Source of the DNA: Verrucomicrobiales bacterium
Lineage (GTDB): Bacteria; Verrucomicrobiota; Verrucomicrobiia; Verrucomicrobiales; DEV007
Direction of reading: 5' to 3'
DNA: 64,000 nt
Assembly: GCA_016795505.1 (NCBI GenBank)
Contig: JAEUHH010000079.1
Span: 1-64,000 of the forward strand
The notes under the pieces are model-generated. The model searched no databases and had not been told where the DNA came from. It was given only the letters and a program-made list of their open reading frames with translations. This document shows positions 58,157 to 64,000 of the stretch, in pieces. A program made the position numbers and the translations under genes. Each line of letters starts with the position of its first letter. Position 1 is the stretch's first letter.

Positions 58157-58954
58157 ATGAGCCGCCCTCTGCTGACAGCCGTGAAATGGTCCATGGTGAA
58201 GGTGCCGAAAGACGGCGGCGTGGACGATCTCTTCCGCATGGCGAAGGAAGCCGGCTTTGACGGCATTTCCCTGACCGCTCCGGGCGTTTACGACCTCGAC
58301 GAAGTGCGCCGCGCCCGCGACAAATACGCCCTCCCGGTGCACAACATCAATGTCGCCGCCCACTGGGATGTCCGGATGAGCGATCCCGATCCCGCGGTGC
58401 GCGACGCGGCGCTGAAGAACACGGTCGGCGCGATCGAGTTCGCCCATGCCGTCGGTGCCTCGACCGTGCTGCAGGTGGTCGGCAAAGTGACTGACCCGGA
58501 ACGGGAAAATCTCCAGCAGGTCGCCGAGCGCAGCCGCGACCAGATCCTCCGCGCCCTGCCCGTCGCGTCGCGGCTCGGGGTCCGCATCGCCTGCGAGAAT
58601 GTGGGCAATGGCCACGGCACCACCCTGGCGGAGTGGCGGGAGTATCTCGCCGCCTTCGACAGCCCGTGGGTGGGCGCGTTTTTCGACATCGGCAATCACG
58701 ACCGCTTCGACGGCGGCGCGCCGGCCTGGATCCGCGGACTGGGCTCGCTGATCCTGAAACTCGACGTGAAGGACCACGATCATGCTGCCCAGAAAAACTG
58801 CGACCTGTTCCAGGGCAACGTCGACTGGCCCGGCGTCCGCGCCGCCATTGATGAGATTGGTTATGCGGGCTGGACCACCGCCGAAGTCCGCGGCGGCGAC
58901 GTGCCGGCCCTGACCCGGGTCGACCGGGACATGCGCAAAGCCCTCGGCATCTGA
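58157..58954 (+). CDS. Sugar phosphate isomerase/epimerase family TIM-barrel protein
   Basis: A 265-residue AP-endonuclease-2-like TIM barrel; the start at 58157 gives MSRPLLTAVKWSMVKVPKDG, while the frame continues upstream only as overlap with the carboxypeptidase. Typical blocks: AKEAGFDGISLTAPGVYDL near 31, VLQVVGKVTDPE near 97, VRIACENVGNGHGTTLAEW near 140 (metal-binding Glu), VGAFFDIGNHDRFDG near 175 and ILKLDVKDHDHAAQK near 203. The metal ligands of this family are present. Members act on sugars or sugar acids; the substrate cannot be assigned. It is 20 bases after dacA, and the alpha/beta hydrolase follows after 36 bases. Confidence 0.88.
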   Translation: MSRPLLTAVKWSMVKVPKDGGVDDLFRMAKEAGFDGISLTAPGVYDLDEVRRARDKYALPVHNINVAAHWDVRMSDPDPAVRDAALKNTVGAIEFAHAVGASTVLQVVGKVTDPERENLQQVAERSRDQILRALPVASRLGVRIACENVGNGHGTTLAEWREYLAAFDSPWVGAFFDIGNHDRFDGGAPAWIRGLGSLILKLDVKDHDHAAQKNCDLFQGNVDWPGVRAAIDEIGYAGWTTAEVRGGDVPALTRVDRDMRKALGI

Positions 58955-58990
58955 CCGACCGGTGCCGGTGCGCCCGGCCCCACATCCCCG

Positions 58991-59770
58991 ATGCCCGTCA
59001 CCGGAACCAACCCCGTCAGTTTCCTCAACGCCGCCGGCCACCGGCTCGCGGCGAAACTGGAGTGGCCCGATGAAGCCGTCGGCGTGCGCGCGGTGGCCCT
59101 GTTTGCCCATTGCTTCACCTGCACCAAGGACCTGCCGGCCATCACCCGGATCTCGCGGGCGCTCGCGGCCGAAGGCATCGCCGTGCTGCGCTTCGATTTC
59201 ACCGGACTGGGCGGCAGCGAGGGCGATTTCTCCCACTCGAATTTTTCCTCGAACGTCGCCGACCTCATCGCCGCCGCCGGGCATCTCGGGGAGACCGTGG
59301 GTCCGCCTACCCTGCTCATTGGGCATTCGCTCGGGGGAGCCGCCGCCATCGCCGCGGCTCCACGGCTCGACGGCGTGCGGGGCATCGTCACCCTGGCCGC
59401 GCCATCCGATCCCGCCCATCTCGCGGACCTGCTCGCGGGTCAGATCGAAGCCGTGGAAGCCGAGGGCGAGGCCCTCGTCACGATCGGCGGCCAGACCCAC
59501 CGGCTGCGCCGGCAATTGCTCGACGACCTGCGCGCCCAGGACGTGCTCGGCATCCTGCGGGAGCAGTTTCGCGGCTCCTTGCTCGTGCTGCACAGCCCCG
59601 CCGATGCCACGGTCGCCATTTCCCACGCCGAGAGGCTGTTCGCCGCCGCCGCGCATCCGAAAAGCTTCATCGCGCTGGCCGGCGCCGACCACCTGCTGTC
59701 CAAGCCGGCCGATTCCGCCTACGCCGCCGCCGTGATCGCCGCCTGGGCGGGGCATCTGATGTTCGATTGA
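58991..59770 (+). CDS. Alpha/beta hydrolase, OsmC-associated type
   Basis: A 259-residue serine hydrolase. The nucleophile motif GHSLGGAA is near residue 112-119, preceded by FAHCFTCTKDLPAITRISRAL and VLRFDFTGLGGSEGDFSHSNFSSNV; acid and His positions are DATVAISHAE and GADHLLS toward the end. These blocks match the N-terminal half of bifunctional alpha/beta hydrolase/OsmC proteins, but no OsmC domain follows here. The gene ends at 59770; the efflux-protein frame opens directly across this stop. Confidence 0.88.
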   Translation: MPVTGTNPVSFLNAAGHRLAAKLEWPDEAVGVRAVALFAHCFTCTKDLPAITRISRALAAEGIAVLRFDFTGLGGSEGDFSHSNFSSNVADLIAAAGHLGETVGPPTLLIGHSLGGAAAIAAAPRLDGVRGIVTLAAPSDPAHLADLLAGQIEAVEAEGEALVTIGGQTHRLRRQLLDDLRAQDVLGILREQFRGSLLVLHSPADATVAISHAERLFAAAAHPKSFIALAGADHLLSKPADSAYAAAVIAAWAGHLMFD

Positions 59771-59814
59771 ATCCGCAGGGAAGGACTCGACAAGCCCCCG
59801 ATCGTGGTGCTGGT

Positions 59815-61374
59815 TTGGCGCCCGAAACACACCACCCCGGATCTTTTCCTCCGGCCCTGAAACACGCACCTACAGACCTCCCGCTCCGGGCCATCGCCGT
59901 CCGGAGCCTTGCCGCCGCCTTGGCTCTGGCCGGGACCGGCTGCCTGACCACGCCCGGCAGCGATGGTCGCCTCGACCCCGCCCTCACCGGCCAGATCCCG
60001 GCCCACTGGACCGCCTCGCGCATCGCCGTGCCCGACCGCGCCGCCACAGGCTGGCTGGAGGATTTCAACAGCGCCACCCTGACCGAACTGGTCCGGGCCG
60101 CGGATGAGCGAAATCCCAACCTCGCCGCCACCGCCGCGCGCGTCGAGCAGGCCATCGCCCGCGCCCGCCTCGCCGGAGCCGATCGCCTGCCACAGGCCAG
60201 CATCTCGCTCGATACCGCCCGCTCGCAAAACCTTCGCGGCGCGGAATTCCGGTCCGTCCGGGCCAATACCTTCCAGCACGGACTCGACATCTCCTGGGAG
60301 GTCGATCTCTGGGGCCGCGTCGCCAGCCTGCGTCGCGCCGCCCTGTCGGAAATCGACGCCTCGAGTGCCGACTATCGCGCCGCGCGCCTGTCCCTCGCGG
60401 CCAATGTCGCCAAAACCGCCCTCGAAATCGCCGAATCCCGGTCCCTCATCGCCCTGTCGGAGGAAACCCTGAAAAGCCTCCGCACCAATCTCGACATCCT
60501 CGACCGCAAGCTCGAAGCCGGCGCCGCAGACGACAACACCGCGCTGGAGATCAGCCTGAGCCGGGCCGACGTCGCCCGCGCCGAAGCCGCCATCGCCCAG
60601 CAGCAGCGCGAACTCGACACCGCCCGTCGCCTGCTGGAGACCCTGCTCGGCGACTACCCGGCCGGAAAAATCGACGCCCTCACCGAGTTGCCGTCCGTCC
60701 GCCGCGGCGTGCCGGCCGGCCTGCCCAGCGAACTGCTCCTGCGCCGTCCCGACCTCGTCGCCGCCGAGCGCCGGGTCGATGCCGCCTGGGAGGAGGCCGC
60801 TGCCGCCCGCAAGGCCCTGCTGCCCGCCGTCCGTCTCACCGCCGGAGCCGGCACCAGCACGACGGACGAGTTCGGTGACCTGTTCGACATCCAGAACCTC
60901 GTCTGGAACATCGGGTCGAACCTCACCCAGCCCATCTTCGAAGGCGGACGCCTGCGCGCCAACGTCGCCCTGTCCGAGGCCCAACGCGACGAACTCGCCG
61001 CCGGCTATGCCGAGACCGCGCTCGCCGCTTTCCGCGAAGTCGAGACCGCGCTGGCTGCCGAGCGCACCTATGCCGCCCAACAGGCCGCCCTCACCACCGC
61101 CGCCACGGAGGCCACCCGCGCCGAGCAGCTGAGCCTGAGCCAGTACGAAAAGGGTCTCGTCGACATCATCACCCTGCTCGAAAGCCAGCGCCGCGCCTTC
61201 GACGCCCGTAGCGCCCTGCTCCGCACCCGGCGGGAACGGCTGGCGAACCGCATCGACCTCCACCTGGCCCTGGGTGGCGACTTCGACTCGCCCCCGACCG
61301 TTGCCCCGGCGGTGGAAAAGCCGGCGCCCGTCCGGCCCGCGACGACGCGGGGACCGTCCGGCCGCAGCCGCTGA
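59815..61374 (+). CDS. TolC-family outer-membrane efflux lipoprotein (NodT type), start uncertain
   Basis: About 500 residues of an RND-type outer-membrane channel. A lipoprotein-like signal (VRSLAAALALAGTGC, then LTTPGSDGRLDP) is followed by two outer-membrane efflux repeats: WLEDFNSATLTELVRAADERNPNLAATAARVEQA and WEVDLWGRVASLRRAA, then LPSELLLRRPDLVAAERRVDAAW and QPIFEGGRLRANVALSEAQ. No ATG or GTG fits the signal; TTG at 59815, TTG at 59767 (overlapping the previous stop) and CTG at 59857 are candidates. No inner-membrane pump or adaptor gene is adjacent. Confidence 0.88.
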   Translation: MAPETHHPGSFPPALKHAPTDLPLRAIAVRSLAAALALAGTGCLTTPGSDGRLDPALTGQIPAHWTASRIAVPDRAATGWLEDFNSATLTELVRAADERNPNLAATAARVEQAIARARLAGADRLPQASISLDTARSQNLRGAEFRSVRANTFQHGLDISWEVDLWGRVASLRRAALSEIDASSADYRAARLSLAANVAKTALEIAESRSLIALSEETLKSLRTNLDILDRKLEAGAADDNTALEISLSRADVARAEAAIAQQQRELDTARRLLETLLGDYPAGKIDALTELPSVRRGVPAGLPSELLLRRPDLVAAERRVDAAWEEAAAARKALLPAVRLTAGAGTSTTDEFGDLFDIQNLVWNIGSNLTQPIFEGGRLRANVALSEAQRDELAAGYAETALAAFREVETALAAERTYAAQQAALTTAATEATRAEQLSLSQYEKGLVDIITLLESQRRAFDARSALLRTRRERLANRIDLHLALGGDFDSPPTVAPAVEKPAPVRPATTRGPSGRSR

Positions 61375-61380
61375 CCGGAA

Positions 61381-62319
61381 TCACGCGCCCGCCTTCAGCA
61401 GCGTGCCGAGATCGGCGTTGCGCAATTTGGAAAACTGCTCCGCGATCTGCGGCTGATGCTCGACCGCCAGCGTCTTGCCGCGTTCGAGCAGGCCCGAAAA
61501 ACGCGATTTCAGCGCCTCGGTCGACAGATTGCGCCCCCCGGCGAAGTAAGCCTGGGCCAGTTGACCAAGCGCATAGGTGGTCGCAAAGGACATCGCCACC
61601 CCGGCGGCGGAATCGCCGATCTTGCCGCCCTTTTTGCCGAAAACGGACTTCGCCAGCCCCTTCGCAAACTGGCGGGCAAAGCCCTCCACTACCTGCGAAG
61701 CCAGACCAATGCCGATCGCGGCCATGAACTCGGCCACGCTCTTTCGATCCAGCTCATGCCCAAAGCGCCGTCCGATCCGGTACACCATTTTGGTCTGGAT
61801 CGGCACGATCGCCAGCGTCGCCATGGTCTGCGGCAGCAGTTCCAGCGCCCCGGCGAGAATCGCATAGCGCAGCACCATCGCATCGGTGTCATCAGCGGGA
61901 GCCGGGCTCGCCGGCAGGTCGAGCGGCGGAGGCTCGAGCGCCATCACCGCCGCCACCGGACCGTGGGGAGCCAGCGTCGCCCCCTCGCCCAGCCCGAGGG
62001 CGCGGCGGAGATCGGCAAGAAAGACGCGCTCGTCGCCGCCGAGTTCATCATCCGACTCGCACACCGCCACCGCCATCTCGTAGGCCAGTTGCCGCGCGCC
62101 ATTCGGCTCGATGACCGCCGCCAGCGTGGCCAGATCGGGCTTGGACAGCAGCGTGTCCCGGTAGAGGGCCGCCAGATCGATGCTACCGTCGCCCAGGGAG
62201 CCGGAAATGGCGCGGAATCGCTCCCGTTCCGCCTCACACTTGCCGCCGTCGGCAAAGGCGGCCAGCAGGCAGATTTGCAGGATGGCTTTGGTGGCTTCTG
62301 GGGTCAGGTCTTCGCTCAT
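61381..62319 (-). CDS. TerB-like and DUF697-like protein
   Basis: A 312-residue protein. The N-terminal 110 residues are helical and resemble TerB (AILQICLLAAFADGGKCEAERERF, DDELGGDERVFLADLRRALGL), a domain seen in tellurite-resistance and stress proteins. The C-terminal half (about 150-250) matches the DUF697 pattern (AIVPIQTKMVYRIGRRFG, FMAAIGIGLASQVV) with two membrane-inserting helices. The two-domain combination occurs in several bacterial phyla, with no proven role. It converges on the efflux gene with 6 bases between stops. Confidence 0.7.
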   Translation of the reverse strand: MSEDLTPEATKAILQICLLAAFADGGKCEAERERFRAISGSLGDGSIDLAALYRDTLLSKPDLATLAAVIEPNGARQLAYEMAVAVCESDDELGGDERVFLADLRRALGLGEGATLAPHGPVAAVMALEPPPLDLPASPAPADDTDAMVLRYAILAGALELLPQTMATLAIVPIQTKMVYRIGRRFGHELDRKSVAEFMAAIGIGLASQVVEGFARQFAKGLAKSVFGKKGGKIGDSAAGVAMSFATTYALGQLAQAYFAGGRNLSTEALKSRFSGLLERGKTLAVEHQPQIAEQFSKLRNADLGTLLKAGA

Positions 62320-62348
62320 GGGGACAGAAATGGCGTGGGAACACGAAA

Positions 62349-62377
62349 AGCCGGAACCCTCTCAGGCGGTCCCGGCT
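62349..62377 (-). terminator. Terminator of the sucA-sucB operon
   Basis: On the minus strand AGCCGGGACC and GGTTCCGGCT form a 10-bp stem with one G-U pair around a 9-base loop, followed by TTTTCG. It lies about 65 bases after the sucB stop. Confidence 0.65.
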
Positions 62378-62439
62378 GCTCTGCCGTCTGAGACGCCATT
62401 CGCCGGAAAACTATTCGACCGGATCTTCGTCCCACGCGA

Positions 62440-63687
62440 TCAGGCGCCGACCAGCAGGCGTGCGGGATCCTCGATGCACTCCTTCACCCGGATCAGGAAG
62501 GTCACCGCCTCCTTCCCATCGACGAGACGGTGGTCGTAGGTCAGCGCCAGATACATCATCGGCCGGATCACGACCTCGCCTTTCACCGCCACCGGGCGCT
62601 GCTGGATGGCATGCATGCCCAGGATGCCGCTCTGGGGCGGATTCACGATCGGCGTGCTCAGCAGCGAGCCGTAGATGCCGCCGTTCGAGATGGTGAACAC
62701 CCCGCCCTGCAGGTCTTCCAACTGGATGCGACCCTCGCGCGCTTTTTGGGCAAAGCCGGCAATATCCTTCTCGATGTCGGCAAAGCTCTTCCCGTCGCAG
62801 TCGCGGATCACCGGCACGATGAGCCCTTTCTCAGTGCCCACCGCCACGCCGACATCGTAGAAGTGATTTTCCACGATGTCGTCGCCGTCGATGCGGGCAT
62901 TCACCTGCGGCACCGCCTTCAGCGCCTCGACCACGGCCTTCAGGAAAAACGACATGAAGCCGAGCTTGATGCCGTGTTTGGCGACAAAGCCGTCCTGCAC
63001 CCGCTGGCGCAGGTCCATCACCGCCGACATGTCCACTTCGTTGAAAGTGGTCAGCAGTGCCGCCTGCTGCTGGGCCTGGACGAGTTGCGAGGCGATCTTC
63101 CGCCGCAGCGGGGACAGCTTCCGCCGCGTGGTGCGGCTCGCGGTGTCGACCGGCGCAGCGGCGGGCACCGCCGCAGCGACCACCGAAAGCTCGGGCGCCT
63201 TCGCCGCCGGCTCGGACGCGGCGAGCACATCGGCTTTGGTCACCCGGCCGCCGGCCCCGGTGCCCTCGATGGACTCGATGGCGACGCCTTTTTCCTCCGC
63301 CACCTTGCGGGCGACCGGCGTGGCGCGGGGATGCGGCTCCTCGGCGGCGTTTTTCCGATCAGACCCTGTTGCATCGGCGATCGTACCCTGTTGCTCCGGA
63401 ACCGCCGCCGGAGCCGCCGGCGTCGTCGGGGCTTCCGCGCCCTGGGTTTGGGCAAATTCCTCGATCGTGGCCACCACCGCACCGATCTCGACCTCCTGCC
63501 CCTCGGGCGCGACAATGTGGAGGATGCCGGAGCGGTCGGCCGGGACTTCGATGGAAACCTTGTCAGTCTCGATCGTCGCCAGATTTTCGCCGGAGGTGAC
63601 GGCGTCGCCATCCTCCTTGTGCCATTGGGCGATGGTGGCGGAGGTGATCGACTCACCGACCGATGGGATCTTGATCTCGTGGGACAT
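62440..63687 (-). CDS. sucB: 2-oxoglutarate dehydrogenase E2, dihydrolipoyl succinyltransferase
   Basis: A 415-residue E2 subunit of the 2-oxoglutarate dehydrogenase complex in the citric acid cycle. The lipoyl domain (1-75) has [11 protein letters not shown] with the modified Lys near 43; a Pro/Ala linker follows; the peripheral-subunit-binding domain is [18 protein letters not shown] near 120-137; the catalytic domain includes [20 protein letters not shown] and the active-site [13 protein letters not shown] near 384. The E1 gene lies 55 bases upstream on the same strand. The linker carries a paired repeat element in frame (63355-63399, translated as [15 protein letters not shown]). Confidence 0.97.
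   Translation of the reverse strand: MSHEIKIPSVGESITSATIAQWHKEDGDAVTSGENLATIETDKVSIEVPADRSGILHIVAPEGQEVEIGAVVATIEEFAQTQGAEAPTTPAAPAAVPEQQGTIADATGSDRKNAAEEPHPRATPVARKVAEEKGVAIESIEGTGAGGRVTKADVLAASEPAAKAPELSVVAAAVPAAAPVDTASRTTRRKLSPLRRKIASQLVQAQQQAALLTTFNEVDMSAVMDLRQRVQDGFVAKHGIKLGFMSFFLKAVVEALKAVPQVNARIDGDDIVENHFYDVGVAVGTEKGLIVPVIRDCDGKSFADIEKDIAGFAQKAREGRIQLEDLQGGVFTISNGGIYGSLLSTPIVNPPQSGILGMHAIQQRPVAVKGEVVIRPMMYLALTYDHRLVDGKEAVTFLIRVKECIEDPARLLVGA
63355..63399 (-). repeat. Dispersed paired CCCTGTTG element, copy g (within the sucB linker)
   Basis: On the plus strand: CCGAT, CAGACCCTGTTGC, ATCGG, then CGAT, CGTACCCTGTTGC, TCCGG; two direct half-units. The first 23 bases equal the consensus of copy d exactly. 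Confidence 0.7.
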
Positions 63688-63742
63688 GGACTGCGGTTTG
63701 GGAAAAATGAGGAGACGGTTCGTGGAGGTCGATGACGCCGGA

Positions 63743-64000
63743 TCAGACGCTGAAGGCGGCCTCGATCAGGGAGGCCTGCTGCCGGACATGGATGGCTTTG
63801 GCTCCGGCCGCCGGGCTGGAGGCGCGGTCGCGACCGGCGTAGCGGACGCGGTGGTGGGTGAGCCGCTCCAAGCGCGGCCCGATGAAGGTCCATGCGCCCA
63901 TGTTGAGCGGCTCTTCCTGGCACCACACCCATTTGGCGTGTGAGTTGGGATAGCGGCCGGTGATCTCCCGCAGCATTTCCTCGTTCAGCGGGTAGAGCTG
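63743..64000 (-). CDS. sucA: 2-oxoglutarate dehydrogenase E1, C-terminal end, cut by the window edge
   Basis: The last 85 or so codons of the E1 subunit, which decarboxylates 2-oxoglutarate with thiamine diphosphate. [35 protein letters not shown] and [13 protein letters not shown] are the conserved C-terminal blocks of this enzyme. The gene runs off the right edge and precedes sucB in the usual order. Confidence 0.93.
   Translation of the reverse strand, partial: QLYPLNEEMLREITGRYPNSHAKWVWCQEEPLNMGAWTFIGPRLERLTHHRVRYAGRDRASSPAAGAKAIHVRQQASLIEAAFSV

Overview
The window looks like a chromosomal segment of a high-GC member of the Planctomycetes-Verrucomicrobia-Chlamydiae group, most likely Verrucomicrobia. 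This rests on gene families, not on a marker-gene tree: a Tat-exported DUF1501 protein, a sulfatase with a CSPSR site, a very large ThuA plus c-type cytochrome fusion with a CVNCH haem motif, secreted Ig/InlB-type proteins, short pseudopilins, and many genes without a Shine-Dalgarno sequence. No rRNA or tRNA gene was seen.

Layout. 1-8100 is a type I restriction-modification island: the last codons of an unknown gene, hsdS, an AlbA_2/HATPase protein, a GIY-YIG nuclease, a PD-(D/E)xK nuclease-like protein and hsdR; hsdM is not in view. 8424-18307 is mostly housekeeping and catabolic: rRNA methyltransferase, DenD-like dehydrogenase, DUF1501 protein, CorC/HlyC protein, sulfatase and a two-gene 2-oxoacid:acceptor oxidoreductase (korA-korB) closed by a strong terminator. 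18590-27742 holds surface and secreted proteins, including two related small secreted proteins on either side of a pseudopilin gene. 27746-42558 holds metabolic and regulatory genes: ROK, spermidine-synthase-like membrane protein, PPi-type phosphofructokinase, FUN14-like protein, nitrilase-family amidohydrolase, PQQ propeller, Fic, AraC, ThuA/cytochrome and a tagaturonate reductase-like enzyme.

42559-55571 is the most unusual part. It carries a complete type II-C CRISPR-Cas system: cas9-cas1-cas2 on the minus strand and an array of 45 repeats and 44 spacers that reads toward them on the plus strand. A tracrRNA can be read directly between the array and cas2: a TTGCAG-17-TATAGA promoter, an anti-repeat pairing with nearly the whole repeat, and a terminator that runs into the cas2 stop codon. 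Cas9 is long (1295 aa) and its HNH domain carries two CxxC pairs, unlike SpCas9, NmeCas9 or CjeCas9, with Cys in place of Asp before the catalytic His. Divergent from cas9 are two tandem paralogues of unknown function with low-complexity tails. The locus is bracketed by near-identical 45-bp hairpin repeats, and a 13-unit 21-bp minisatellite lies upstream of the array.

55572-64000 returns to ordinary genes: SGNH hydrolase, D-Ala-D-Ala carboxypeptidase, TIM-barrel isomerase, alpha/beta hydrolase, TolC-family efflux protein, a TerB/DUF697-like protein, and sucB with the start of the upstream 2-oxoglutarate dehydrogenase E1 gene.

One further pattern cuts across the window: a paired short element built on the core CAGACCCTGTTGC, often framed by CCGAT and ATCGG, occurs at seven places, both between genes and in frame within genes.
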